Below are positions 9,082 through 22,096 of a DNA stretch of 51,955 nt, piece after piece. A program made the translations under genes and the position numbers. Source of the stretch: Seison nebaliae. Lineage: Eukaryota; Rotifera; Pararotatoria; Seisonacea; Seisonidae. Positions within the stretch are counted from its first letter, which is position 1; every line of letters begins with the position of its first letter. The stretch is taken from assembly GCA_023231475.1 (NCBI GenBank), contig JALJEE010001165.1, positions 1 through 51,955 on the forward strand. The letters run 5' to 3'. A model generated the notes under the pieces. The model was not told where the DNA came from, did no database searches, and saw only the letters and a list, made by a program, of their open reading frames with translations.

Positions 9082-12000
9082 TTAAGGTGTAGATGTATTC
9101 TGGTGTAGATTACAAACGTTGCTAAGAACATTAACTTCTTGTTGAATTCTTGTCAATGTTGCAATATATTCGTTCTCCAATAACTGTTTGTCCAATGATG
9201 AAGAAGTATTTAAATTCTTGTTGTTCCCACTGTTACAATTACAATTGTTTTGTTTATAATGATTCTCCACATGTAGACAACATTGTTGTGATGGTGTTGG
9301 AACGGTTTTATCAGATGAATGAAGCTCATTTCTTGTCAATAATAAATCATCCAAATTATTTAAGAAGTTGTCTGTTGCCTCCAAATTCTTTAACGTTTGT
9401 TTCAGATCTCGAATTTTTGGAGATTCTCCAATTTCCATATCGTTCTGTAATGTTGAATTAGTTGATTGATTTGGCAGTTGACGTTGATGTTGTCCATCAC
9501 TAAAACAGAAGAAATTTTCTTATTTACTAAAATTTTCTTAAGCTTAACTTAATTTTCTCCAAGATCGTACGGGATTGTTTCAGAATTTTATTTGACAGAT
9601 TGTGGACGGTACAACGAAGAGCTTTCTCGTAATTCTAATAAATAAGGAAAAAAAAGCACAATGAAAATTTCGAATAAAAACCCGATGAGGGAAAGAAATT
9701 AGTGAGACAAATGGTGAAGTTTTAATAAACGGGATATTTTTGGATAAAGCGGTTAATCTGTATAAGGAAATTAGTCAAAAGGTTGAAATGTTAGAATATG
9801 AACTGAAAAGTTGCCAATCGAACCAAAAGAATTTAGTAAAAAAAATAAAAGAAATTATCTAGAGAGACAGCTGTAAATGAAGTGTGAAAGAAAAATGTTT
9901 TTTCGAATCCTTCTCACCTTCTCTTGGATGATATGTGACTGTATTCTTCCAATCTTCAACAGATATCCGACGGAGGAATTATTGGAAATTAACTTCCCTC
10001 CATTCTTCCTTCGTCCATTCGATAAAATAGATGACGATATGGTGTGATCAATCGTACTTTGAGAAGCTGAAAAACAGCCATCGTCACAAAAGACACTGTC
10101 CGATTCGAGAGAAACATCGGATGATGGTAATGAAGGTGGTAGTGAAGTTGATGACAAGGAAGACGATGAAGAGGAAGATGAGCAGACAGATGGTAAAGGA
10201 TTTTCTGGAATAGCTGGCATATTCCCATTAGGAACATAGCTACTTGACATTCGTGTTGAATGTTTATTGCATGCAGAGCAAACAGTCTAAACGGAATAAT
10301 ATATTTCAGGATAAAAAAGCAAAAAAAGGAAATGTTCATACGAGTCACATTCGATGGAAAGAAATGAATTCAATAGAAATTATCTAACCGATGAAGTCGA
10401 ATTTGGTGTTGTGTTTGATTTGGGATGGAATTTCATGTTGAACATATTCAATGAATCAATAACATTCTTCTCCAATTGATCTAACGTATTTCGAGTGAGA
10501 TTATCATGCATCTTCGGTTCCTGAAGTGATTCCTCCGGTGAATTGACTTGATATTGTTGACATTGTTCGACTGTTGGAGAATTGAAATTTGTTTGATTCG
10601 TATAAAGATATTGTTGATGGATTGGTGAACAGAAATGGTTTTGTGTATTTAAAAAACGTTTAGGCTGACAAGCACATTGATGAGTATTCAATGATTGATT
10701 AGATTGAATACAATTCTGACTATTAACAATATTTCGATATTTCAATAATTCTTCATATTCATCTGTTGATATTACTTTCTCTTTCTGTGTATTGATGGAT
10801 AATAAAGAAGTATTTTGCACATCTGCATTCTTCAATCGATTCATTCCTTTCAATTTGTCCGTTGTTTCAATGTCTGATAAATTTAATTGAGACATAGTTT
10901 TCGTTGGGAAATCAGATGATATCATCGAATATTGATAAGGTGACAATTTGAGGTCGGTTCGAGAGAAATCATTCGAATCAACTAAATTAGTCGGTTGTAC
11001 TTCATGAACTTCTTCCGATTTCAACGAATCGATCATCACATTCGATGGAGCGACTATTATCGAATCGTCTTTCACTGATACACCTGAATCGTGTGCTGTT
11101 ACATCTACTTGAGGCATACTATGTTGTACTGATGGTAAAGGAGATGGTGGAGGCGTATGAGCAAATATTTCAATATTAAAATTACTTTCTTTCGCTTCCG
11201 GCAAATTTTTACCTGATCTAATTTTTTGATATTTTTCCTTAACAAATTGAGAAGTGGATGTGTGACGAACGGGATGATATGATTTATTTTGTTGTGTTAA
11301 TGATGCAGACGATCGAACAATTGTGGAATTCTTTTTCAAGTTATTTGCCTCTTTCTGTTTCCTCGCAACTTCTGCTCTCAACTGAACAGTTCGATTTTGT
11401 CTTAAAGAAAATCGATTATTTTCTGTCCGTTGGAACGGTTCAACGTTATTCTTCAGATACATACTGTTATTTCTCGTTTTCTTATTATCATTATTTATGT
11501 TCAAATTAGTCGATATATTCGAATTTTTCCTTCTAAATTTCGGTGTTGGTGCGCAACTCTTTGATGTGACAGTTCCATTTGTTCCATCGAAATGATTTGA
11601 TTTTTTGATAAATTTATGTTCTGGAGATGTTAAACTTTCATTATTGGATTTTATTGGAAAATTATTGATAATTCTTTTCTTCACCGAAGATAATAAATTA
11701 TGATTATTCTTAGTACTGTTGTTGTTGTTGGTGGTGGTGGTGGTGGTCATTTCTTTCGTGGCTTTAGCTCGACGTAATTGAAATGCACGATTCAACTTCA
11801 ATGTTCCAGTTTTCCGACTTTTCGTACTTAGCGTTGTTGTACTGACTGTTGTTTTAATATCGTCTTGAATTGAATGATCATTGATCGAATGGGATGAACT
11901 ACTCAATTGATTAGATGGTGGTGATCGATGATGATCTAATGCCGTATACATATCGTCATCATCATCATCATCATCATCATTGCCATTATTATTGTCATCG

Positions 12001-15000
12001 TCATCTTTTTTTATTAAAAATTTATTTGTATTTCTTTGTAATTCATTTGGTTTTTTATCAATCCTATTATTATTGTTGTTCTTATTGTCATGATTATTTT
12101 CTTTCAAGATTACACTCTCTTCCACTGTTAACGTATAAGTATCAGTTGATTTGATACTATGTCCATCATCATCAACTTTCTTCTTTTTCATTTTTCGTTT
12201 ATTCACCTCCTTCGAATTCGTCAATGTCATTTCTTTCTCTAGAGCATTCTTTTCACCGGATAATATTCCACCAGCAAATGGTGGAATGTCGAATTTGGCC
12301 GCTTCAGGATATAACTCATATTCAGGCGGTTTATTCTCCAAAGACCGTCGACTATTTCGATTATTTGATGGTATTAAACCCGTAGTTGATGAGGAAGATA
12401 CAGAATGGTGACTCGACCGATTTCTATTTTCAATTTTCCCATTCCTTAACAATTTGGTGTTGGAAGTACGAGTGGGTGATGTGTTTGGAAATGAAGTGAA
12501 ATGATTCGATGATGAAGAATGTCGATGTTTCCTATGAGAGTTCTTGGGAGGAATATTTGTTCGTAAATTCCGAAAGAATTGTTGTGTTGATAAATCAGAT
12601 ATTCTCGTTATAACCGGTGATCGTGGAAAATTGTTTTGTCCATCAAACGAATTGGAACCAATTGATGGTCGAGATTCATTGAGGATATGTGTCGGATTGA
12701 CACTAAGAATTTCTTTAATCGCTGTCGATTGTTGTTGACTGCGATTGAAAATGTTTGAGGTCCATCTCAACTCTTCATAATTATTCATAATTTCTTCTTT
12801 ATTCTCTTCCTCTTCGATGATAATATTATCATCTATTTTCTGTTGCTTTTCTATCGAAAGTGATAAATGTCAAATAAAACAGATAAAGAAATTATTATCA
12901 GAAAATTCTCTCAAAAATCTCAATAAAGTTCCACATTTATCTAATTTATCAGTTTATTCTTCTAAATAATATATGAATATAAAAATCACTTTTCTTTACT
13001 CTCCAATGTCTACATTCTCCTTTGTGAATTGAGTTTAATTAAGTTAATTTCCATTAATTGTGTGAAGGAAATCTTATCATTTAAGAAGAGAGTTCTCGTT
13101 AGTATTATCGTAACATATGTTACGTCTGTGAAAATTTGTAAATGTTCACCGAATTATCGTCGTATTAATACTGGACGAACATTCTCACAGTTGACGACAT
13201 CAGATGAATCTTTTCACACAATCATTAAAATTCTACCGATGAACTTTATCACGTCTGATATTGTGAGACTTACCGATTTCACTACAGATTCGATTAATTC
13301 TTCAAATGTCAAACATTGTTCTCATCTCTCACAACAGAACACTCTTTTCATCATAACATATTTTCATTCTCTTCTCTTTCAAAGACAGTTCTAATTCAAA
13401 TTTACACAGTTCCAAATTACTTACTTTTTCGGATTTATATCTCGAAAATTATATCGATTTCTCTTTTACATTTTCACAACCTAATTCTATTCGTAAATAA
13501 TTATCCCATTTGTTTTATACATTTCCAACGAATAGAGTAAACGTATCTTAAAAAAAACTCCTAATGAATTTATTGACTTGTGAATAACTGAATTCGTAGT
13601 GGAAACGCATTTCAACTACTTCTTCGTTTCTATAACAACTTCGTTTTCTCAACAGACCACGAACGACTACCAAAATGTCAATTACATAGAAGAAGTGAAA
13701 ATAGTATACCAATCCGCAATCTCCAAAGATCATAGGACAAATTCAGAAAAAAAATTTTCTCCCGAAATTACAGTGTTGGAACAGAATTTCGTTTTGAATA
13801 TTACTTTTTGGAAGAATTAAATTTCTTACTCAAATCTCAAATTTCTTATGTGTACGATATTGAAAATAATGCTCTAAATTTTGAAACGTTTGAATAAAAG
13901 TAGAATTGGTTTGGAAAAGTAGAAAATGATTGATAAGTTTTCAACGACGACATTTCCTCCCGCCAATTCACATAGATGTCATCTTACCATTTATTTCTGA
14001 CAATAGAAGATGATCATGACGAATATAACGGCAATCAATTATAATTTGAATAGATGAGATGGGTTCATCGTAAATCATTCGCGCTTCATGTACCACATTG
14101 CACAAATATTTCTCACTTGTAGATCGCGACTAGTTTATGGAAAGTGAACAACCAATATTGATCATAAATGATAACTATATTATGATTATAATTCATCCCA
14201 TATCTCCTTGTAAATAAACCGAAACAAAAAGATTTTTTTCAAACGAAAACGAACTTTATCAGATCTTTATAAATTCATCTTACATTAGGAGCATGGATGT
14301 GAAGAGATGAGAAGAATGTGTGAATAAGGACCATAGTTGATCATTCATGATAAAATGTTTCTTTGTTATAAGAAACTTTACATGAAATTAAAGAAGTTCA
14401 TCACCACCATTTCCGCTTACATGAGAAAAAAATTAGTAGAAAAATTATTTTCCTTTATTTCCGTTTATTATCCTCCGTTCTCTAAATCGATCGTTTTAAA
14501 CGATTTCTATTCTTCTTTCAGCTTAGCCATGAAGAACTTTAGTTTTTTTTCCATCAACGAAACGTTTCCGCCATTCCTCTCCCCAATATTCTCTTACATA
14601 ATGTTCTAGATTCTCTCCTTAAACACACATTCACATATACACACATGTTCTTCATGTCTCTATTTCATGAGGTACATCGAATAAACTCTACTAGAACGTT
14701 AATACAAAATCCCAATCGATCAACAAGCACTTCTTTGAATAAAAAAAAAACCTTATCTTAACTAGTGTTTACCAGTAAACTAATGTTATTCAATATTATA
14801 TACTTCTATCAATTGAATTCAATTCATCAACGAAACTGTTATTCCTCTTTTGTTCAATTCTACAACGATCCGACATTAAGAATGAATAAATAAAATATTA
14901 AACATTGGGCAAAAAGAAGAAAAGAAAGTTGATTACTATAAAACATATGATCTATTTTTCCAACATAAGGATAGGCATAAACTATTTAAGTGAGACGAGA

Positions 15001-15357
15001 AATTATATTAAACACTAATAGTTTATATTAATTCTTTTTTTCTTATTATGTAATTTCATCTATTTCAAGTTCTATTCAACTATTGACTGAATGGTAAATA
15101 GAATTTTTTTAAGCAGTTAAGAATAATGAGATGAACAATAATAATTATAATCACAAAAAAAGAAAAACCTTTTAAATTTGTTCTTTTCTTCGGATAACGT
15201 TTACGAAAACATTCAGCAACTGATGGTAAACAATTATTGTTCTCAATCAATTCTTTTAATGTTTCATCTTTATCTTCGACCGAATTTGTCAAATGTTCAA
15301 ATTTGTCTTCATTGTCATTGCTTGAACATTGGGATAAATCGAAATATTGATCACTAT
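9082..15357 (-). CDS. large disordered/coiled-coil protein, tentatively CEP170-like (5' end unresolved)
   Basis: Minus-strand exons with consistent phases: 15357-15169, probably 13320-13274 (EQCLTFEELIESVVKS, donor TCG|GTAAGTC), 12839-10389 (or from 12850 if the short exon is skipped), 10286-9918, 9634-9549, 9499-9082. From the first Met in the big exon (12788) the protein has 1090 residues. The big exon is rich in Ser, Asn and Lys, with poly-Asp and poly-Thr. It carries basic motifs of the type LNRAFQLRRAKATKE and FSLRQNRTVQLRAEVARKQ. The C-terminal exons are helical (NYEKALRCTVHNLSNKILKQ, RDLKQTLKNLEATDNFLNNL). These recall the C-terminal region of CEP170, a centrosome and microtubule protein, but no FHA domain was found, so the name is tentative. 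The exon at 15357 begins in phase 1, so more 5' sequence exists; a strong donor at about 15892 (TTTCAAG|GTACGT) may end a leader exon. Confidence 0.6.
12851..15168 (-). other. large intron of the CEP170-like gene
   Basis: About 2.3 kb between two coding exons, far longer than most introns in the window. It contains the likely small exon 13320-13274. Open frames on the plus strand at 13029-13394 and 13599-13820 lack ATG starts and family similarity and are treated as chance. Nothing else recognised. Confidence 0.45.
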
Positions 15358-15503
15358 CTAAAACGAGATAAGGAAAATTTTAATTCTTTACCGTCTAGCA
15401 ACTATCATTTTGCTATCATTTAAATGATTAAAAAAAATTAAAATTAATTTTGCAGAAATAAAAATACATTTAATCCTTTTGATTCGAGATTTTTCAATCC
15501 TAC

Positions 15504-15523
15504 AGCGGACGTTAACGTCCGCT
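15504..15523. repeat. 20-bp perfect palindrome centred on GTTAAC
   Basis: AGCGGACGTTAACGTCCGCT equals its own reverse complement and is GC-rich in AT-rich surroundings. It sits inside a larger imperfect inverted arrangement (about 15470-15600: TTAATCCTTTTGAT on the left, GATCTAAAGGGTTAATT on the right), as in a small fold-back or MITE-like element. The half-site TAGCGGACGTT also occurs at 3617. Confidence 0.6.
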
Positions 15524-17471
15524 AATTAAAGTTGAAAAGGTAGATAAAAACAAAAAAAATTAAAAAAGAAAACTTTAAGGATCTAAAGGGTTAATTAAAT
15601 GAAACTTAAGAAAACCTAATACAATTAGACTCAAGTTCTTACTTCTCAATGTCGCAATGGAAAAAATCAGTAGTTATTTGGAAATTAAAATTGGAAAAAA
15701 ATGAACAAATCAAAGCCATCAGATAAGAAATTAAAAATAATTCAATATTTTGGGAAAGAAATAAATATATCATGAATGTCAAAGGAATGAAATTAATATG
15801 AGAAAATTTGAAAATTGCTTTTATCGATTTGATATTAATGATTAGTTTAACATAAGAAAATGAAAGTTGGCGGAAATTTGACTACGTACCTTGAAATGTT
15901 GACGTATTCAATAGAATAACAAGACAATCTCTCCAAGATTAATCTCAATCCACATAAATTCCACTAGTTAGTGAGGCTTGAATTCATGAACATTCAGATA
16001 TAAGAGAAGATTATTGAATTGTCGACTTCTAACGATTATTATCGATATGTTATAATAATTATTTATCGATGTTCGTTACATTCAATAAAACAAAGATAAT
16101 TATAATGTTCAACAATAAAAGGGATTTCTAAATAATATAGAAAGATCTTGAGATGGATTAGAGAATAATCATCTTCAAAATAATTGAAAAAAAGGATTCG
16201 GTTAGATAGAAAAATTTCTGATTTCACTTGTTCATGTTGGAAGACGAGAGAGGAGAAGAAAAGAAAAATAAATAAAAAAGACGATCATCATATTGTAACA
16301 AGGATAATATTAGGTATGATGATAATGGAGCATCAATCTAATCAATTCACGTGTTCATCCAATTTAATGGAACAAGGATTTCCATTGCTTATCTCCTAAA
16401 TCGAACATTTTTTTTTAATTCATTGCGATTGGGAGGAGAATGGATTGAAGTGGAAAAGGAAAACCTTCAATAAGATTTGTATATTTATTCGAAATCGAAA
16501 TTTTGTAAAGTTAATCTTTCTCCCTCATCAAACCATCAATGTTCAGTTTATTAGTGAAATCATCGATGATAACATGTAAATCCTGTGTGAAAGATATTGT
16601 ATGAAACATTCATTGGATGAATCTGAGAAAATTTGAGAATAAAAAAAATCGATAGGAGGAAGTAAGCAATATTGCTAATTGAATCAGTGAAGAAAATAAA
16701 AAATAAATTGCGATCATTTCGATTATGTAAGAAAGAAGATTTTGAAGAGAAACATCCTTTTCTTATTCTATTACGAGAAGATATCTGTGTTTATTATGTA
16801 ATTTTATGAATATTATATATGTGAATTAACATATTTCCATTCAATAAGATGTCAGAGTCACAGTGATTAACTCTAGCTCCAACGTTACCACACAAATGTC
16901 AGTGAAACGATTCATCTCTTTTCTTATGGTTCAGATTTAATCCTGTCATTCGCCTCTCATTCTATAAGGACTGGTCATATTGGAGAGTTATCCCCATTAA
17001 TAACACAGTATTAATTGACTAATAACATTGCACTTTTAATAAAATTTCACGATAATTTCTGTTTATTTGGAAAAAATTTCACTTTTAACATTCCGTCGAA
17101 ATGAACGTGAAGTTTATTGTGGTGATAAGACGAAACAGGTCAAGCAGAAAGATGGATTGTGGTAGAAAAACCGCTAAGCTAAATTAATCAATCGGATTTC
17201 CAAATGATGACCCACCTTACTTTATTTGATGGCGAAGAAAAAGGAAAAAATATGTATGTCTAGTTTTTCAAAATTATTTGTTCCGGAACATCCGAAGACA
17301 CGTTGTTCATATCTATATGATTTCGAGAACACGTTTTGACGAACCATCGAATTTTGATGTTCCAAAAACATGAGAATAAATGAAGAATATCTAGATAATC
17401 ACTAAAAATTAGGTTTCATTATCAACAACATTCCTTACCTATAATTCTTGTTACTTCTTAATTATAAATGA

Positions 17472-17508
17472 TACTACTATAGTAGTAAGAAACTATAGTT
17501 TCTTACTA
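17472..17508. repeat. two overlapping perfect palindromes
   Basis: A 16-bp palindrome (TACTACTATAGTAGTA, 17472-17487) overlaps a 26-bp perfect palindrome at 17483-17508 whose half-site is TAGTAAGAAACTA. Together they could fold into alternative cruciforms. No gene assigned. Confidence 0.65.
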
Positions 17509-18513
17509 AAATAAACAAAATTAGTTTGCCAATTCAAAAAAAAAAGAATTCATATTTTCCCATCGAAAGAAACATGTCAGAAATAAGAAGAATTCTTCAT
17601 TTCTAAATTGAAAAAAGAAAATAATTTGGATTAATTTTGAGAATTATTAAATCATGAAATGAATCGAACGGACTTCAACATTGGGAAGGAGACGAAGGAA
17701 AACTTTAGAGATGTTTGAACGTGGCACGAGATAGATAATGGAATTATTATGGAAAATATTGATAGAGATTTTATTGATGAAACGAAAGTTTCAAATGTTT
17801 ACAAACAAACGAATATGAATGAAATAAGAACGATTCATATTTCTTTATCATCATGTGCCAAATGATAAGTTTTCGGTTGTTAATTTCTAGTAAGTTTTCC
17901 TTTCGCATATACGTTTCCCCTTCTGTTTTATCACCTTAAAGTAGATATGATTAAAATCTGAATATTCTTCATTATCCGCCGTTCGACCACTATCGTTTGT
18001 AGCGAACGATAAACAATTTCTCATCATTCATCTCAACTGTCTACATTCATCTAATCATTTAGTAGCCGCAAAACGGACAAAATGAATATTTACTCGTTCC
18101 TTCTCATCAATTCTCTCATCGGACCATGCAAAATGTGTTGATGTATTTTCCTGTTCACCTTTCTTTTCCTGTATTCCCCTCCGTGAGAGACATACGCACG
18201 TTTCACATATTACTTCTCCAATCCATCCACACATAAATATATAATATGACTAGATGATGAGCATCTGATTCGTGTCAGAATCGTCCATCACACAATCTTC
18301 TTATAATTTACGGAAATTTACTAATTCTTATTAATAAAAGGAATTATCGATAAAGTGAAATGAAGAGGATGTAACTTTCCTAACATCACACACATATAGA
18401 TGATCAGCGGAATAACAATAATATCTTTCAACATCACATATGATGGAACTGGGAAAAATAGTTTTTAATTAAAGAAATTATCGTTTAAATTGGAAATTGA
18501 CTTCAATTTTCCC

Positions 18514-18542
18514 CTCATCATCATCATCATCATCATCATCAT
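18514..18542. repeat. (TCA)n microsatellite
   Basis: About nine to ten uninterrupted TCA units in a non-coding stretch. Confidence 0.8.
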
Positions 18543-20770
18543 AATCGACAGAAATGTATCTCATCATCCATTTCAGCAGTCAGTTAAAGAAGTATAATAA
18601 TTTTTATGTCGTTCAGAGATGTGTTAACTTCATTTCATACTCTGCCGATAATACAAGCGGAAGCGATTAGCTTAACTTCCCTTATACGCATAAAGTTATA
18701 ACATTTAATCATTCGTTTATTTCACTCTTCTCCCATCCAAAATCGAGAGTTATATCTCTTTCGGAAAAAAATATGATATCGCCAAAAAAGAAAAACCATA
18801 AAACGATTTTTCTCTAAAAAACAATTTCACCTTTTTTCTCACAAACCAACCAATAAATATATCAATGAAACGTGACATGTTTGTCGATTGAATATTATCG
18901 GAAATCTACACGATGGAACGAATCTTCAATTACAATTATTTATAAAATTCTATTAAGTGTTTCCGGAAATCAATAAAAAAATTTTCGATTTATACAATTT
19001 GATATTAATCTTTACTTTTCTTTCCTATCTTCTGTTCTCTTCATCATTTCTTTCATGTTCTCCGATCAATTATTTTTCGTCGTCTTCTCCGTTATGTCGT
19101 CAATGGACATATTTGTTTTATTCCAATTCTTTTATATAGAAAGAACAGAAAGATTTGCAGTTATTATTCCATTCACTTAGTCTCCTCCTATCAATCTCTT
19201 ATAAACAAATTATTAATGTTATGTGTCACAAATGATTATAATTGGAACGACAAGAATTATATTGAAATGATACGACGAAAAAGATTGAGAATTAATAAGA
19301 GAAGAACAAATTGGAAAATAATACGAAAAGAAATGGAGGATGATATTCTTTTCCTTCCCAACTATCTATCTTTTTATATCATATATTTCTAATGGTGGCA
19401 CTCCATCAGGAGATATTCATGAATGAATTCGACAATTGTTCAAAAATAACATTTCTTCTTTCTAAAAAAACGAGAAAATCTAAATGCCTCCGCTACTAAT
19501 CATATAGTTTGAGAAGGATGATGTTCACGATAATGAGAAATGCGAATAGAGAATTATATCGAAGTTATCATGAAAGATCAAAAATGATGGAAATTAAAAA
19601 TGAAGAGTGAAAGAGATGGGAATAAGATGATGGCCTTCAATTCTCTTAATTCAATGTTATCGAATAGGAGGAGATGTGTTATGATGCAATGACAATATAA
19701 CTAACTTTTTATATATTCCATTTGACTCTCGTCTCCTTTTTCTTCCTCATCAGCATCACCGCCAGTAGTAATAGTAGTAGTTAGAATTGATGTTTGACGA
19801 ATATGATTATTTGGTGAATTCTTCATTATTCGATTTGTTTTTCTTCCACTGCTTTAAGTATTAATTGAACGAATTGATGTGGCACGTTAATTTTTGTATT
19901 TTCAGGATCAGAAATTCATTGGAAGATGTTTCATGATATTTTGGTAACTGCTGTTCTTATCGGCCACTTTTCTCATTCGAATTATCAATACGTGGAAAGT
20001 GAATGTTTTTTTAACAGAATTTCAGGAGAGAAGAAAAAAATTCGATGAATTGGTCGTTCAATATTTGGCGATGAAATGAGTAATGGAGAAATGAACTTAA
20101 TAATTTTCTTTTAATTTATAAGAAATTCCGAATTGATGTCAGATGTAGTTCCCTTCTGTGTAAGAAGAAGTTGAATGGGTTATATATATATATATCGATC
20201 AATCGATCATCGAACCCATTTATATGTTATGTATATAGACAAACTATCTCACCATACTGTGCTTAATAGAATATTCGTTTCTATTACTTTAATAATACTC
20301 ATATTCTCATATGGCTCTCTGACATAAACAAAATCTTATTCCATCAACGCTTTTATCATAAAAAGAGAAAATATGAGATTTTTCTTGGAAAAATTGAAGC
20401 TTAGTTAAAAGTGGAAATTGTGAATATAATAAAAAGAAGAATGAATTGTCTTTTCTGTATATGGTGATGGAACATTATTGATTTCGTTTTACTCTCCCAC
20501 TTGTTAGTTCGACATTGTAAAGTGACACAAAATTTTATTAAATTTAATTAAAAATATATAGTTATATTTATAGTGTGTCACCATACTACTTCTTTCTTTT
20601 CACGAATGATGATTCGTCATTCAAACACTTAATCGATTATTCAATACACAATACAGTTATGATATATATTTTTCATATTTTTTTCAATTTTAAATTAAAG
20701 AATTATTATCATTTTAAATTAATTTTAAATTTAAATTTAATTCTTTTGATTTTAAAAGAGAAAGAAAAAT

Positions 20771-20802
20771 GTCGATTTACCAAATGCCCGTCTACAAAAT
20801 GT
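20771..20802 (-). repeat. two degenerate copies of a TTTGGTAGAC repeat
   Basis: Read on the minus strand this contains CGACATTTTGTAGACGGGC followed by ATTTGGTAAATCGAC, matching the tandem units at 39096-39173. Likely a dispersed short repeat or the end of a small element. Confidence 0.45.
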
Positions 20803-21080
20803 CGTTTCCCCATTTATCTGTATTCATCATTGCTATAAGAAAGAAGATAATTATGTTATAAGAATAAAATATTACTCTGTTATTGGAGTATTGATTTGAA
20901 CTTTATTATTGAGGTAAATGTTACGGTTATTTGTCTAATTTTAATACAATTTCTATAAAAAACTAAATATAACATATAAATTAAATTAATTTAATAAGAG
21001 ATTGTAAAGAGAATTAAACATTTGAAGGAAGTGAATTTAATTTTGAAGGATATAAATAGTGAAATTGGTGAAGAAATTAA

Positions 21081-22096
21081 TTAGAAACCAAAACTATTAT
21101 TTGGAATGGGATTAGGGTTATGAGGTATTTGATTCGCTGCTGCTGCTTTCTTTTTCTTATAAAAATAGTAACCAACTGCTCCTATTATTCCGACTACAAT
21201 GACCGCTCCAACTCCTATAATAATTTTTTTGGTTGTTGGACTAAAACCGGCAGATGACGGTTTGGACGTGGTTGGTGGTGTAGAGCAACAATATTGACTA
21301 CCTGGCGGTCCACAACAATATTTATTAGTTAGTGAAGTATTTGGTAATGGACATCTAAATGTTCCTAATTTAAACGTTTTAATTCCTTCACCTGGTTCCT
21401 CCTTATTTTCACATAACCCCGGATCTTCATTACTACTACTACCACTTCGACCTTAAATTTATAATTTTTCTATTTAATAATTAATTTAATATAAACGAAC
21501 CGAACAATCCTCCCACTTTATTCATCATTCCACCAGCCATTCCACTGACACCGCTAGTTATTCCTCCGAAGCCACCTCCTCCCCCGAACATTTTGCCCAT
21601 GAAAAAACCGGCGGCAGCACCACCCACTTTTTTCAACATACTCGATGAACCACCACCTGAATTTCCATAATTATTATTATTTGGATATTGTTGACCATAT
21701 CCGGGAGACATGCCACCTGGATATCTTTGACCTCCATTATTATAATTTTGTTGACGATTTGAACCTAATCCTGAAATTAATGACATAATTCCCTTGTCGT
21801 TATTAGCTGAGACGAGTTGATTATCGGTTGAATCCGATTCTCCACATCCCGAAGAAGAACTGTCCAAATGTTTAATTTTCCTGTATTCCTGAAAGAACTG
21901 ACTAATCGTCTTCAATACGTTACTTCAATGACAAATATAATTAATATTGCAATAAAAATATTAATATAATTTAGAACTCTGGCATTCGTTCACATTTCCC
22001 ATTAACTGCAAAGTAAGAATCAATTTAAAGAATTATAATTAAAAATTTACCTTCTAATTGATAAGTGAACATAATGAGAATTGAGAATAACAACAT
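21081..22096 (-). CDS. Shisa-like single-pass membrane protein with Gly-rich insertion
   Basis: Exons 22096-22051, 22005-21978, 21922-21501, 21451-21081 (867 nt, 288 residues), with GT..AG introns of 45, 55 and 49 nt, all in phase. Signal peptide MLLFSILIMFTYQLEVNG. A glycine-rich stretch (GGGGGFGG, GMAGGMMNKVGGLFG) lies at about 60-165. A cysteine block FRCPLPNTSLTNKYCCGPPG then QYCC sits just outside the single transmembrane helix at about 242-263 (IIIGVGAVIVVGIIGAVGYY). A 25-residue Lys/Ala then Pro/Asn tail ends SFGF. Extracellular FxCP..YCCG..YCC before one helix is the Shisa signature; Shisa proteins regulate trafficking of Wnt/FGF receptors or act as receptor auxiliary subunits. The Gly-rich insertion between the N-terminal Cys and the CC block is unusual. 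Divergent from KDM4, 630 bp apart. Confidence 0.78.

Larger units (their letters stand above)
15358..21080. other. 5.7 kb without a recognised gene
   Basis: AT-rich and full of stop codons in all frames. It probably holds the 5' part or leader exons of the CEP170-like gene: strong minus-strand donor signals occur at about 15892 (GTACGT) and 17434 (GTAAGG). It also contains two perfect palindromes, a TCA microsatellite, a TA run near 20180 and a fragment of a dispersed 16-bp repeat. No tRNA, rRNA or family-recognisable protein exon was seen. Confidence 0.5.

Noticed and set aside
11258-12738. several plus-strand open frames of 60-90 codons, one with poly-His
   Set aside because: Antisense shadows of the large minus-strand exon; the His run is the complement of the poly-Asp GAT repeat.
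13029-13394. 121-codon plus-strand open frame
   Set aside because: No ATG start, no recognisable domain, and it lies in the large intron of the CEP170-like gene, overlapping a better-supported minus-strand exon.
13599-13820. 73-codon plus-strand open frame
   Set aside because: No ATG start and no recognisable content; inside the same intron.
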